DNA from: Cellulomonas sp. URHD0024 | GTDB lineage: Bacteria; Actinomycetota; Actinomycetes; Actinomycetales; Cellulomonadaceae | NCBI RefSeq assembly: GCF_000426185.1 | Contig: NZ_KE384505.1 | Location: forward strand, 497,741-561,740 | Length of the DNA: 64,000 nucleotides | Reading direction: 5' to 3' | Shown here: piece after piece, positions 39,707 through 48,140 of the stretch | Position numbering within the stretch: the stretch's first letter is position 1 | Layout: every line of letters starts with the position of its first letter | Translations under genes and position numbers: made by a program | The notes under the pieces: generated by a model | Seen by the model: only the letters and a program-made list of their open reading frames with translations | Databases searched by the model: none | What the model was told of the DNA's origin: nothing

Positions 39707-40905
39707 CACGTCTGGCCGACGTGCGCGCCGCCGCCGAGCTGCTCGTCGGCGTCACCGACCAGACGCCCGTGCAGCTCAGCCGGGCCCTGTCGCACCTCGT
39801 CGGCACCGAGGTCTGGCTGAAGTGCGAGCACCTGCAGCGCACCGGCTCGTTCAAGCTGCGCGGCGCGTACGTGCGGATGGCGCGGCTGTCGGCGCAGGAG
39901 AAGTCCCGGGGCGTCGTGGCAGCCAGCGCGGGCAACCACGCGCAGGGTGTCGCGCTCGCCGCCCAGATGCTCGGCATCGAGTCCGTGGTGTTCATGCCCG
40001 TCGACGCGGCGCTGCCCAAGGTCGCGGCGACCCGCGAGTACGGCGCGCGCGTCGAGGCGGGCGGGACGAGCGTCGACGAGGCCCTGCAGCACGCGCGCGA
40101 GTACGCCGACCGCACGGGCGCGATCCTCATCCACCCGTTCGACCACGACGACGTCGTGGCCGGGCAGGGCACCATCGCGCTCGAGATCGTCGAGCAGGTA
40201 CCCGACGTCGCGACCGTGCTCGTGCCGGTCGGCGGCGGCGGGCTCGCGGCCGGGGTCGTCGCCGCGCTCGCTGAGCTGCGCCCCTCGGTCCGGGTGATCG
40301 GCGTGCAGGCCGAGCGCGCTGCGGCGTACCCGGCGTCGCTGGCGGCCGGTCACCCCGTGCCGGCGTCCGAGATGCGCACCATGGCCGACGGCATCGCGGT
40401 GGGCGTCCCCGGGACCGTGCCGTTCGGCATCCTCGCCGAGCACCGGACCAGTGTGCGGACGGTGTCCGAGGAGGACATCTCGCGGGCGCTGCTGCTCGTC
40501 GCCGAGCGGGCCAAGATGCTCGTCGAGCCCTCGGGTGCGGCCGCCGTCGCCTCGCTCATGGCCGAGTCGAACGGTCTTGCGGGGCCGGTCGTGGCGATCC
40601 TGTCCGGCGGCAACATCGACCCGTTGGTGCTGATGCGGGTGGTCCGGCACGGGCTGGCGTCCGCCGGACGGTTCCTCCAGCTGAGGGTCCGTCTCGACGA
40701 CACTCCGGGAGCCCTCGCGTCCCTGCTGCGCGACCTGGCCGCGACCGGCGCGAACGTCATGGACGTCTCGCACGCCCGCACGGGGGTGGAGCTCGCGATC
40801 GACGAGGTCGCCATCGAGGTGCAGGTCGAGACCAAGGGCCCGGCCCACTGCGCGGACGTCGTCGAGGCCCTGACGGTCGCCGGCTACCGCCTCACGGGCG
40901 CCTGA
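39703..40905 (+). CDS. ilvA: Threonine ammonia-lyase (threonine dehydratase)
   Basis: PLP enzyme that converts threonine to 2-oxobutanoate, the first step to isoleucine. It is 400 residues, with the PLP lysine in RTGSFKLRGAYVRM, the substrate loop AASAGNHAQGVAL, the phosphate loop VPVGGGGLAAGV and the C-terminal GGNIDPLVL. Residues 325-400 form one ACT-like domain (LRVRLDDTPGALASLLRDLA), so this is the shorter form often called catabolic TdcB-like, though such enzymes also serve biosynthesis in actinobacteria. The ATG overlaps the upstream AI-2E stop (ATGA) without its own clear ribosome site. Confidence 0.93.
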   Translation: MTRLADVRAAAELLVGVTDQTPVQLSRALSHLVGTEVWLKCEHLQRTGSFKLRGAYVRMARLSAQEKSRGVVAASAGNHAQGVALAAQMLGIESVVFMPVDAALPKVAATREYGARVEAGGTSVDEALQHAREYADRTGAILIHPFDHDDVVAGQGTIALEIVEQVPDVATVLVPVGGGGLAAGVVAALAELRPSVRVIGVQAERAAAYPASLAAGHPVPASEMRTMADGIAVGVPGTVPFGILAEHRTSVRTVSEEDISRALLLVAERAKMLVEPSGAAAVASLMAESNGLAGPVVAILSGGNIDPLVLMRVVRHGLASAGRFLQLRVRLDDTPGALASLLRDLAATGANVMDVSHARTGVELAIDEVAIEVQVETKGPAHCADVVEALTVAGYRLTGA

Positions 40906-40907
40906 GC

Positions 40908-40941
40908 CGGCGCCGCTCCCCGAGAAGGGGGTGCGGCGCCG
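40908..40941. terminator. Bidirectional terminator between ilvA and greA
   Basis: CGGCGCCGCTCCCC pairs with GGGGGTGCGGCGCCG (one bulged T and one G-T pair) over a 5-base loop. It lies between the convergent stops of ilvA and greA, so it can serve both. Confidence 0.75.
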
Positions 40942-40951
40942 TGCGGCCGTC

Positions 40952-41437
40952 TCAGCCCGTGAAGGGCTTGGCGTCGGTGATCGCGACCGTGATCTCGCGA
41001 CCGTTCGGCGCGAGGTAGCTGGTCGAGTCGCCGATCTTGGTGCCGTTGATCGCGGCGCCCAGCGGGGACGTGGGGGAGTAGACGTCGATGTCGGACGACC
41101 CGGCGATCTCGCGCGAGCCGAGCAGGAACACCATCTCGTCGCCGGCCACGACGGCCGTCACGACCATGCCGGGCTCGACGATCCCGTTGTCCTGCGGCGT
41201 GCCGATGTGCACGTTGCGCAGCTTCTCCTTGAGCTCACGGATGCGGGCTTCCTGCTTGCCCTGCTCCTCGCGTGCCGCGTGGTAGCCGCCGTTCTCCTTG
41301 AGGTCTCCCTCTTCCCGGGCGGCGGTGATGCGGGCGACGACCTCGGCGCGGCCGGGGCCCTCGAGGTGCGCGAGCTCCGCAGTGAGCCGGTCGTAGGCCT
41401 CCTGCGTCAGCCAGGTGGCTGCATTCGTTTCGGTCAC
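40952..41437 (-). CDS. greA: Transcription elongation factor GreA
   Basis: Rescues backtracked RNA polymerase by stimulating transcript cleavage. It is 161 residues: an N-terminal coiled coil (about 10-80) with the acidic tip in AAREEGDLKENGGYHAAREE and a C-terminal FKBP-like domain (about 85-161, with SPLGAAINGTKIGD). The GTG start has AAAGGAG 7 bases upstream. A TATCCT box at 41549-41554 on the minus strand is a possible -10 element, giving a leader of about 105 bases. Confidence 0.96.
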   Translation of the reverse strand: MTETNAATWLTQEAYDRLTAELAHLEGPGRAEVVARITAAREEGDLKENGGYHAAREEQGKQEARIRELKEKLRNVHIGTPQDNGIVEPGMVVTAVVAGDEMVFLLGSREIAGSSDIDVYSPTSPLGAAINGTKIGDSTSYLAPNGREITVAITDAKPFTG

Positions 41438-41580
41438 GATCGCTCCTTTCACACGTGCGTGGGATGCCCCAGGGCCAGAGACAACAGAACCGCCTCGCGG
41501 TCGCGTCGACGAGCCGTGACGCCGGACCGGGGCGGCGTAGAAACGAACAGGATAGCAAGTCAGGTGAACACCAGTCCGGT

Positions 41581-41979
41581 TCAGGGGGTGATGTCGCACC
41601 GGTCGACGGTGCCGCTGACGGCCAGCTCGGTGGTCTGCACGGTCGCCGTCACGCGCTGGGTCCCCTCGTCGGCGGGACCGACGGTGACCATGCGGACCCC
41701 GACCTCGGCGTAGGCCTCGGACAGAGCGCGAACCTTGCACACGACGGTGTCCTCGCGCGGCTTCGTCACCTCGAACGTCACGTCGATCGCCTGCGGTCCC
41801 TGGACGTGGAAGCCGACGTCCTTCCAGGACACCGGCTGGCTGGCGACGTTCAGCGCGAGCCAGACGGCGACGCAGAGCCCGACCGCGCCGGCGGCGACGA
41901 GGCCGATACGTCGTCGACGGTGCGTGGAGGCGGTCGGCGACGGACCGTAGCGGCCGGGAGGCGGCTGCAGGACGGTCAC
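41581..41979 (-). CDS. DUF4307 family membrane-anchored protein
   Basis: A 132-residue actinobacterial protein with a short Pro/Arg-rich cytoplasmic N-terminus (PPPGRYGPSPT), one membrane helix (RIGLVAAGAVGLCVAVWLAL) and an extracytoplasmic beta domain containing two cysteines (VVCKVRALSEAYAEVG and TVDRCDITP). Function unknown. GAGGAG lies 6 bases before the GTG, so this start is preferred over an ATG at 42042. It is divergent from mca, a frequent neighbour of this family. Confidence 0.82.
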   Translation of the reverse strand: MTVLQPPPGRYGPSPTASTHRRRRIGLVAAGAVGLCVAVWLALNVASQPVSWKDVGFHVQGPQAIDVTFEVTKPREDTVVCKVRALSEAYAEVGVRMVTVGPADEGTQRVTATVQTTELAVSGTVDRCDITP

Positions 41980-42101
41980 GACGATCTCCTCGGTGCTCTG
42001 GTCTGGTCCGTGGCGCGACGACCCCGCCGCGTGCGCGATCATTGTCTCTCGTCCCACCACCCGCTCGCCGACGACCGGCGCGTGGACCTAGGAGGCCCGA
42101 G

Positions 42102-42983
42102 GTGACCGGAGAGCGGCTGCGCCTGATGGCGGTGCACGCCCATCCTGACGACGAGTCCAGCAAGGGCGCGGCGACCACGGCGAAGTACGCGGCCGAGGGT
42201 GTCGACGTGCTGGTCGTGTCCTGCACCGGCGGGGAGCGCGGCGACGTGCTGAACCCGAGCTACGGCGAGGTCCCCGGCGGGATCGAGGGCATGCAGGCCC
42301 TGCGCCGCGAGGAGATGGCCGCCGCGGCCGAGGCGCTCGGGGTTCAGCACCACTGGCTCGGCTTCGTGGACTCGGGTCTGCCTGAGGGCGACCCGCTGCC
42401 GCCCTTGCCGGACGGGTGCTTCGCCCTGGTCCCGCTCGAGGAGGCCGCAGCCCCGCTGGTCGAGCTGGTGCGCACGTTCAAGCCCCACGTGATCACGACG
42501 TACGACGAGAACGGCGGCTACCCGCACCCCGACCACATCCAGTGCCACAAGGTCTCGGTCGAGGCGTTCGAGGCGGCCGGTGACCCGGAGCGCTACGTCG
42601 GCCGCGGCGAGCCGTGGACACCGTCGAAGCTCTACTACAACGGTGGTTTCTCGCTGGTGCGCATGCGCGCGATCCACGAGGCGCTCCTCGAGGCGGGCCG
42701 CGAGTCGCCGTTCGGCGAGTGGATCGAGTCCCGTGAGTCCCGCCCGTGGCCGGAGCGCGAGGTGACGACGCGGATCGACGCGGGCGCCTACTTCGAGCAG
42801 CGGGACGCGGCTCTGCGGGCCCACGCCACGCAGATCGACCCGGACGGGTTCTTCTTCGCCATGCCGCGCGAGATCGAGCTGGTCCAGTGGCGCACCGAGG
42901 AGTACGAGCTGGCGCAGTCACGGGTGCCGACGAACATCCCGGAGGACGACCTGTTCGCCGGGCTGCGGGACGGCGCTGCGTGA
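42102..42983 (+). CDS. mca: Mycothiol S-conjugate amidase
   Basis: Zinc amidase that cleaves mycothiol conjugates so that toxic electrophiles leave the cell as mercapturates. It is 293 residues of the LmbE/PIG-L family. The zinc motif AVHAHPDDESSKGAAT and the distal HPDH (in ENGGYPHPDHIQCHK) are present. The long C-terminal part with the FFFAMPREIELVQWRTEEYEL segment favours Mca over the deacetylase MshB. AGGAGG lies 9 bases before the GTG start. It is the first gene of a run with two or three coupled genes. Its presence places the organism among mycothiol-making actinobacteria. Confidence 0.93.
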   Translation: MTGERLRLMAVHAHPDDESSKGAATTAKYAAEGVDVLVVSCTGGERGDVLNPSYGEVPGGIEGMQALRREEMAAAAEALGVQHHWLGFVDSGLPEGDPLPPLPDGCFALVPLEEAAAPLVELVRTFKPHVITTYDENGGYPHPDHIQCHKVSVEAFEAAGDPERYVGRGEPWTPSKLYYNGGFSLVRMRAIHEALLEAGRESPFGEWIESRESRPWPEREVTTRIDAGAYFEQRDAALRAHATQIDPDGFFFAMPREIELVQWRTEEYELAQSRVPTNIPEDDLFAGLRDGAA

Positions 42984-43324
42984 TCCGCCTCGTGTTCGAG
43001 CCGAGCCCGTCGCCGTCCGACCTGTCGATCGACGCGACCCACGGCGGCTCGCCGGGGTTCCTCGGGTTCGTCTTCACGTTCCTCGTGGCGCTCGCCGCGC
43101 TCTTCCTGTTCCTCTCGCTGACCAAGCAGATGCGTCGGGTCGACCGCAACGCGAAGCGGCTCGGACTCGTCGACGACGACGGTTTGCCGATCGACGACGA
43201 CCGGCCTCACCTGGACGTCGGGATGATCGACGCCGGGGCCGCGGGGCCGGACTCGGAGGTCGACGCGGACCTGCCGGTCAGGTTCGACGAGCCGGGCGAC
43301 GACGGGCCGGACCGGTCACGATGA
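42980..43324 (+). CDS. Small single-pass membrane protein downstream of mca
   Basis: A 114-residue protein of unknown function. One membrane helix (GFVFTFLVALAALFLFLSLT) lies at about residues 32-55, followed by a basic KQMRRVDRNAKR segment and an acidic C-terminal tail. The GTG overlaps the mca stop (GTGA), so it is co-translated with mca. Small membrane genes in this position are common in related genomes as far as I know. No enzymatic motif is seen. Confidence 0.78.
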   Translation: MIRLVFEPSPSPSDLSIDATHGGSPGFLGFVFTFLVALAALFLFLSLTKQMRRVDRNAKRLGLVDDDGLPIDDDRPHLDVGMIDAGAAGPDSEVDADLPVRFDEPGDDGPDRSR

Positions 43325-43368
43325 CCACCGGGGACCAGCGGGTGCGCGAGAGCGCGGGCGTGTCGTGA
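43321..43368 (+). CDS. Possible 15-codon linker ORF
   Basis: ATG at 43321 overlaps the stop of the small membrane gene (ATGA). The frame encodes MTTGDQRVRESAGVS, and its TGA overlaps the GTG of the amidase gene (GTGA). There is no strong ribosome site. It may let ribosomes reinitiate stepwise across the 40-base gap, or it may be chance. Confidence 0.25.
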   Translation: MTTGDQRVRESAGVS

Positions 43369-44186
43369 GCAAGCCGCCGGAGCGCCCCTGCGTCCGGGTC
43401 ACGATCGCGCAGCTGGAGGTGGGCGCCGACCACGACACCAACCGCGAGATCGCCGGCGACGCGTTCAAGATCGCGGCCGGCCGGCGTTCGGACCTGCTGG
43501 TCCTGCCGGAGTACGCGTCGGGCTTCGACCCGCACGGGGTCGGACCGGAGCACGCGGAGCCCCTCGACGGCCCCTTCGTGACGATGCTGCGCGAGCGGGC
43601 CGCCAGGACGAAGGTCGCGGTGCTTGCGGGCACCACGCTCCCGGGTCCGGATCCGCAGCACGGCGTGAACGCGATCGTCGCGATCGACGGGTCGGGCACG
43701 GTGGTCGGCCTGTACCGCAAGGTGCACCTGTACGACGCGTTCGGGCACCGCGAGTCCGACCGTCTGGCGGCCGGCCCGGCCGACGCTCCGCCGCTGGTGC
43801 TCGAGGTGGGCGGCCTGTCGTTCGGGGTGATGACCTGCTACGACCTGCGCTTCCCGGAGTCGGCGCGCCGGCTGGTCGACGCGGGTGCCCGGGTCCTCGT
43901 GGTCCCGGCGGCGTGGGCCGACGGGGAGCTGAAGGCGATGCACTGGCGCGCGCTCGCCGTGGCGCGGGCGATCGAGAACACGGCCACCGTCGTCGGGGTG
44001 GGTCAGGCCGGCCGCGGGGTCGTGGGCCGGTCCCTGGTCGTCGGACCCGATGGTGTGGTGGGCCTGGAGTTCGACGAGCAGCCGAACATCCGCACGGTGG
44101 ACATCGACGGTGACGTGATGGCTGCGGTTCGCGAGCGGAACCCGTCGCTGGCCAACCGGCGGTACACCGTCGTTCCGGTGGAGTAG
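43365..44186 (+). CDS. Carbon-nitrogen hydrolase (nitrilase superfamily amidase)
   Basis: A 273-residue amidase of the nitrilase superfamily. The catalytic triad is visible: Glu in DLLVLPEYASGFDP, Lys in GLYRKVHLYDAFG and Cys in FGVMTCYDLRFPE. A further conserved Glu lies before the Cys. Relatives include omega-amidase and deaminated glutathione amidase; the substrate is not defined, but a thiol-related role would fit the mca context. The GTG start is preceded by a short overlapping ORF and has no strong ribosome site. The gene converges on hemolysin III with 4 bases between the stops. Confidence 0.86.
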   Translation: MSKPPERPCVRVTIAQLEVGADHDTNREIAGDAFKIAAGRRSDLLVLPEYASGFDPHGVGPEHAEPLDGPFVTMLRERAARTKVAVLAGTTLPGPDPQHGVNAIVAIDGSGTVVGLYRKVHLYDAFGHRESDRLAAGPADAPPLVLEVGGLSFGVMTCYDLRFPESARRLVDAGARVLVVPAAWADGELKAMHWRALAVARAIENTATVVGVGQAGRGVVGRSLVVGPDGVVGLEFDEQPNIRTVDIDGDVMAAVRERNPSLANRRYTVVPVE

Positions 44187-44190
44187 CGCT

Positions 44191-44907
44191 TCAGGACGAG
44201 TACGAGGCCATCGACACGGCGATGTAGTGGCTGCCGTACCCGACGACGGTCAGCACGTGGAAGACCTCGTGGAACCCGAACCAGCGTGGGCTGGGGTTGG
44301 GCCACTTGGTGCCGTACACCGCGGCGCCGAGCGTGTAGGCCAGGCCGCCGAGGGCGATCCAGAACACGATCCAGGGTCCGCCCGCGCGGTAGAACGACGG
44401 GAAGAACCAGACGGCCACCCAGCCGAGGGCGACGTAGACCGGCACGTAGAACCACCGCGGCGCACCCAGCCAGAAGACGCGCGCGAGCACGCCGGCGAGT
44501 GCACCGGTCCAGACCACGATCAGCAGGACACGGGCGGTCGAGGTGGGCAGGAGCAGGACCGACAGCGGCGTGTAGGTCCCGGCGATGATCAGGAAGATGT
44601 TGGTGTGGTCGAGTCGTCGCAGGACGACTGCGGTCGTCGGTGACCAGTTCCCCCGGTGGTACAGGGCGCTGGTCCCGAACAGCATGATCGCGGTGAGGCC
44701 GAAGACGGCGCAGGACCACTTGGCGGTGGGTGTCGGGGAGAGCGCGACCAGGACGATCGACGCGACGACCACCAGCGGCGTGACGCCGAGGTGGATCCAG
44801 CCGCGCAGGTGAGGCTTGAGCTGCGCGGCAACCGCTTCGGTGAGCGACGACGCGGCTTCGGGGCCGGCTTCCGACGGGCCCGAGGCGGGCGCGGGGGAGG
44901 TGCTCAT
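44191..44907 (-). CDS. Hemolysin III family (PAQR/YqfA) membrane protein
   Basis: A 238-residue protein with seven predicted membrane helices after a 35-residue cytoplasmic tail. Family motifs are GTSALYHRGNWSP (the metal-site S-x-x-x-H), RRLDHTNIFLIIAGTYTP and the C-terminal FHEVFHVLTVVG with two His residues. PAQR proteins are probably zinc-dependent hydrolases rather than toxins. The promoter region carries three 15-bp repeats at 44931-44975, which suggests regulator binding, perhaps by a lipid-responsive TetR protein. Confidence 0.9.
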   Translation of the reverse strand: MSTSPAPASGPSEAGPEAASSLTEAVAAQLKPHLRGWIHLGVTPLVVVASIVLVALSPTPTAKWSCAVFGLTAIMLFGTSALYHRGNWSPTTAVVLRRLDHTNIFLIIAGTYTPLSVLLLPTSTARVLLIVVWTGALAGVLARVFWLGAPRWFYVPVYVALGWVAVWFFPSFYRAGGPWIVFWIALGGLAYTLGAAVYGTKWPNPSPRWFGFHEVFHVLTVVGYGSHYIAVSMASYSS

Positions 44908-44930
44908 GGAGCTGATCTCGATTCGTCGGC

Positions 44931-44975
44931 CGTAAGTTACGACTGCGTAGGTTACGGCACCGTAGGTTGTGCTGT
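44931..44975. repeat. Three 15-bp direct repeats in the hemolysin III promoter region
   Basis: Units start at 44931, 44946 and 44961 and begin CGTAAGTTACG, CGTAGGTTACG and CGTAGGTTGTG. The middle and last units also create the dyad TACGGCACCGTA. The spacing of 15 bases is exact. They lie 24-68 bases before the hemolysin III ATG and about 140 bases before the cis-prenyltransferase start. Confidence 0.85.
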
Positions 44976-45111
44976 CGACCGACCTCGATCATGCCTCCGA
45001 TCGACCCGGGACGGCGACGGTGCGAGCGAGTAGCGTGTGCGGGTCCGGCCGCGACGACGAACCCGGGCCGACGATGGACGAACAGCCGGATCTCTCACCG
45101 AAGGAACGCGC

Positions 45112-45873
45112 GTGCGCCTGCCCCACCCGCTCTACGGGCTGTACGAGCGACGGCTGGCAGCCTCGATCCCACCCGCGGGGATCCCGCGGCACGTCGGCGT
45201 CATCCTCGACGGCAACCGCCGGTGGGCGCGCAGCCAGGGCGGTTCGACGGCGCACGGCCACCGCGCGGGCGGCGACAAGATCGCGGACCTCCTGGAGTGG
45301 AGCGAGGACATCGGCGTCGAGGTCGTGACGCTCTGGCTGCTGTCGACGGACAACCTCGAGCGCTCGCCAGACGAGCTCGAGCCGCTGCTCGCGATCATCG
45401 AGGACGTCGTCGGAGAGCTCGCCGCCACCGGACGCTGGCGTGTCCAGGCCGTCGGGGCGCTCGACATGCTCCCGGACCACACGTCCAAGGCCCTCGTGGC
45501 CGCGCAGGACGCGACCGCGGGCATCGTCGGCCTGCACGTGAACGTCGCGGTGGGATACGGCGGCCGTCGCGAGATCGCCGACGCGGTGCGCGCGTTCCTG
45601 CGCGAGCATGCCGAGGCGGGCTCCAGCCTGGACGAGCTGGCCGAGGACTTCGACATGGAGCACATCGCCGAGCGGCTCTACACCAGGGGCCAGCCCGACC
45701 CGGAGCTCGTGATCCGCACGTCCGGTGAGCAGCGGCTCGGCGGCTTCCTGCTCTGGCAGAGCGCGCACTCCGAGTTCTACTTCTGCGAGGCGTACTGGCC
45801 GGACTTCCGCCGCATCGACTTCCTGCGGGCGGTCCGTGCGTACGCCGCGCGCGAGCGGCGACTGGGCCGCTAG
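45112..45873 (+). CDS. uppS: Cis-prenyltransferase (isoprenyl / undecaprenyl diphosphate synthase family)
   Basis: Adds isopentenyl diphosphate units in cis to make a polyprenyl or short Z-prenyl diphosphate, the precursor of the lipid carrier for cell-wall glycans. It has 253 residues. The catalytic Asp is in GVILDGNRRWARSQG; other motifs are TLWLLSTDNLERS, GYGGRREIADA, and the IRTSGEQRLGGFLLWQSAHSE region with EFYFCEAYWPDF. GAAGGA lies 6-7 bases before the GTG start. Actinobacteria usually have a short-chain and a long-chain enzyme; which this is cannot be decided here. Confidence 0.92.
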   Translation: MRLPHPLYGLYERRLAASIPPAGIPRHVGVILDGNRRWARSQGGSTAHGHRAGGDKIADLLEWSEDIGVEVVTLWLLSTDNLERSPDELEPLLAIIEDVVGELAATGRWRVQAVGALDMLPDHTSKALVAAQDATAGIVGLHVNVAVGYGGRREIADAVRAFLREHAEAGSSLDELAEDFDMEHIAERLYTRGQPDPELVIRTSGEQRLGGFLLWQSAHSEFYFCEAYWPDFRRIDFLRAVRAYAARERRLGR

Positions 45874-45989
45874 CGCGAGCTGCTAGGTGAACACCGTGTG
45901 ACGTTGTCGCGTGTCGGGCTGGACAGCGGTGATCGCGAGGTAGTTTCCGCCGTAGAGGACAGCGACCGTTGTCCCCGGGAGGCCAGCCC

Positions 45990-46148
45990 ATGGAGCACTC
46001 GCTCCGGGAGGAGGGCCGGATCCGGCCCACCCTCTCCGGAGGGGCCGACCGCCCCCGTCCCGTCGCCGAACATCGGTGCGTGAATCTGCCCTGGGACGTG
46101 TCCCTGGAGCAGGTGGCCGGTCTTCGGTGCTCGTCTCGGCGCACCTAG
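45990..46148 (+). CDS. Candidate 52-residue small protein upstream of phoH
   Basis: ATG at 45990 is preceded by CCGGGAGG about 8 bases upstream and opens a frame of 52 codons to a TAG at 46146-46148. The codons are almost all G or C at the third position, as in true genes here. The product is basic, with a LREEGRIRPTLSGGADRPRP segment, a VNLPWDVSLEQVAG segment and two Cys. It has no signal or membrane helix. It ends 18 bases before phoH, so it could be co-translated or be a regulatory leader. I recognise no family. Confidence 0.5.
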   Translation: MEHSLREEGRIRPTLSGGADRPRPVAEHRCVNLPWDVSLEQVAGLRCSSRRT

Positions 46149-46166
46149 CGCCAGAGGGAGCCTGCC

Positions 46167-47546
46167 GTGGTGAACAAGGCGCAGAACCACCCGAAGTCCG
46201 TCGAGGAGACGGACGGCCGCAGGATGCACGTGCTCGACACCTCCGTCCTCCTGTCCGACCCGCGGGCGATCCTGCGGTTCGCCGAGCATGACGTGGTCCT
46301 CCCGGTCGTCGTCATCACGGAGCTGGAGGCCAAGCGCCACCACGCCGAGCTCGGCTACTTCGCTCGTTCGGCGCTGCGGATGCTGGACGACCTGCGGATC
46401 GAGCACGGTCGGCTCGACGTCCCGATCCCGCTCAGCGACGAGGGCGGCACGCTCACGGTCGAGCTCAACCACACCGACCTGACGGTCCTGCCCGCCGGCT
46501 TCCGGCTCGGCGACAACGACACCAAGATCCTCGCGGTGGCGGCCAACCTCGCCGCGGAGGGGCATGACGTCACCGTCGTCTCCAAGGACCTGCCGATGCG
46601 GGTCAAGGCGTCCGCGTGCGGTCTGCGGGCCGAGGAGTACCGCGCCGAGCTGGCGGTCGACTCCGGCTGGACCGGGATGGACTCCCTCGACCTGGCCGAG
46701 AACCAGATGTCGGCGCTGTGGGAGCACGAGTCGATCGCTCTGGCTGACGTGGCCACCGGGTTCGCCCCCTCGTCGATGGCGTCGACGAACCCCAACGACC
46801 TGCCCTGTCACACCGGCCTGGTCCTGCACAGCCCGCGTGGGTCGGCCCTCGGCCGGGTGACCGCCGACAAGCACGTGCAGCTCGTCCGCGGTGACCGGGA
46901 CGTGTTCGGCCTGCACGGCCGTTCGGCTGAGCAGCGGATCGCGATCGACCTCCTTCTCGACGAGGAGATCGGCATCGTCTCGCTCGGCGGCAGCGCCGGG
47001 ACCGGCAAGTCCGCGCTCGCCCTGTGCGCCGGCCTCGAGGCCGTGCTCGAGCGTCGTCAGCACCGCAAGGTCATGGTCTTCCGGCCGCTGTACGCGGTGG
47101 GCGGCCAGGACCTGGGCTACCTGCCCGGTGGCGCCGACGAGAAGATGAACCCGTGGGCGCAGGCCGTGTTCGACACCCTGGGCGCGCTCGTGAGCAAGGA
47201 GGTCGTCGAGGAGATCATGGACCGCGACATCCTCGAGGTCCTGCCCCTGACCCACATCCGCGGGCGCTCGCTGCACGACGCGTTCGTGATCGTCGACGAG
47301 GCGCAGTCGCTCGAGCGGAACGTGCTCCTGACGGTCCTGTCCCGCATCGGGCAGAGCTCGCGCGTCGTGATGACCCACGACGTCGCGCAGCGCGACAACC
47401 TGCGCGTCGGCCGGCACGACGGGGTCGCGGCCGTGATCGAGGCCCTCAAGGGCCACCCGCTCTTCGCGCACGTGACCCTGACCCGGTCCGAGCGGTCGCC
47501 CGTCGCCGCACTGGTCACCGAGCTCCTCGAGGGCATCGAGGTCTGA
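46167..47546 (+). CDS. PhoH family protein with N-terminal PIN domain (PhoH2-type)
   Basis: A 459-residue fusion of a PIN-type RNase domain and a PhoH ATPase, the PhoH2 arrangement known to unwind and cleave RNA in mycobacteria. PIN residues include Asp in [14 protein letters not shown], Glu in VITELEAKR and the acidic [11 protein letters not shown]. The ATPase has Walker [16 protein letters not shown] near 280, Walker [13 protein letters not shown] and [10 protein letters not shown]. Two adjacent GTGs (46167, 46170) follow AGGGAG; either could start. In mycobacteria the gene is preceded by a small antitoxin-like gene, and a small ORF precedes it here too. Confidence 0.92.
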   Translation: MVNKAQNHPKSVEETDGRRMHVLDTSVLLSDPRAILRFAEHDVVLPVVVITELEAKRHHAELGYFARSALRMLDDLRIEHGRLDVPIPLSDEGGTLTVELNHTDLTVLPAGFRLGDNDTKILAVAANLAAEGHDVTVVSKDLPMRVKASACGLRAEEYRAELAVDSGWTGMDSLDLAENQMSALWEHESIALADVATGFAPSSMASTNPNDLPCHTGLVLHSPRGSALGRVTADKHVQLVRGDRDVFGLHGRSAEQRIAIDLLLDEEIGIVSLGGSAGTGKSALALCAGLEAVLERRQHRKVMVFRPLYAVGGQDLGYLPGGADEKMNPWAQAVFDTLGALVSKEVVEEIMDRDILEVLPLTHIRGRSLHDAFVIVDEAQSLERNVLLTVLSRIGQSSRVVMTHDVAQRDNLRVGRHDGVAAVIEALKGHPLFAHVTLTRSERSPVAALVTELLEGIEV

Positions 47547-47556
47547 CGTCGAGACC

Positions 47557-47591
47557 GACGCCCGCGCCGCGCGTTGAAGGGCGCGGGCGTC
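47557..47591 (+). terminator. Terminator after phoH
   Basis: GACGCCCGCGCC (47557-47568) pairs perfectly with GGCGCGGGCGTC (47580-47591) over an 11-base loop, beginning 10 bases after the phoH stop. A TTT follows shortly after the stem. Confidence 0.8.
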
Positions 47592-47724
47592 CGGTTTGCC
47601 CGACCTCGAGGGTGAACTTCTCAGGTCGTCCGCGGTTCGGCCGCGCGGGGCGGCCCGGATCGCTAGGGTCGGTCGACCCCGGCGGCCCGATGGTTGGCCG
47701 TCGCCGAACTTGGAGGAACATCTC

Positions 47725-47964
47725 ATGAGCGCTCCCGTCCCGACCGGGCCCGTCAGCCCGAAGCTGCTGCTGCCCGCCGTCCTGCTGTGCTTCTTCCTCG
47801 GCACGCTCGGCATCCACCGCTTCTACGTGGGCAAGGTCGGCACCGGGATCCTGATGATCGTCACGCTCGGTGGCCTGGGCTTCTGGGTCCTCATCGACTT
47901 CATCGTGCTGCTCATCGGCTCCTTCAAGGACAAGGAGGGGCTCACGCTCAAGCAGTGGACCTGA
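47725..47964 (+). CDS. TM2 domain membrane protein
   Basis: A 79-residue membrane protein of the TM2 family: two helices separated by a short turn. Family motifs are FFLGTLGIHRFYVGKVGTGI, then GGLGFWVLIDFIVLLIG. The role is unknown. TGGAGGAA lies 7 bases before the ATG. A TAGGGT box at 47664-47669 may be the -10 element. It is flanked by terminators on both sides and so is likely monocistronic. Confidence 0.92.
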   Translation: MSAPVPTGPVSPKLLLPAVLLCFFLGTLGIHRFYVGKVGTGILMIVTLGGLGFWVLIDFIVLLIGSFKDKEGLTLKQWT

Positions 47965-47976
47965 TCCCCTGACGTT

Positions 47977-48014
47977 CGAACGGGCACCGACCTTCCCGGG
48001 TCGGTGCCCGTTCG
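47977..48014. terminator. Terminator after the TM2 gene
   Basis: CGAACGGGCACCGACC (47977-47992) pairs perfectly with GGTCGGTGCCCGTTCG (47999-48014) over a 6-base loop, 12 bases after the TM2 stop. Confidence 0.88.
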
Positions 48015-48067
48015 CGTTCCTGGCCACCGCCCTGTGCCCCGGTCCACCGGCACGGTCTGATGTTCCG

Positions 48068-48116
48068 CTCAGGCGCTCAGGCGCTCAGGCGCTCAAGGCG
48101 CTCAGGCGCTCAGGCG
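48068..48116. repeat. Six copies of an 8-bp tandem repeat
   Basis: CTCAGGCG is repeated six times; the fourth copy has an extra A. Degenerate copies continue, and one intact copy at 48140-48147 covers the end of the marR gene. The unit is not a multiple of three and lies between the TM2 terminator and the marR stop. Confidence 0.9.
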
Positions 48117-48140
48117 GTCGGGCGCTGGGGAGCTGCGCGC

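Noticed and set aside
42042-42101. ATG at 42042 as the start of mca (plus) and an ATG at the same place for DUF4307 (minus)
   Set aside because: Both extensions are low-complexity, and each gene has a better GTG with a ribosome site nearer to the conserved domain.
45898-46083. Alternative small frame overlapping the phoH leader
   Set aside because: Its third positions lack the usual G/C bias and the frame at 45990-46148 is better supported.
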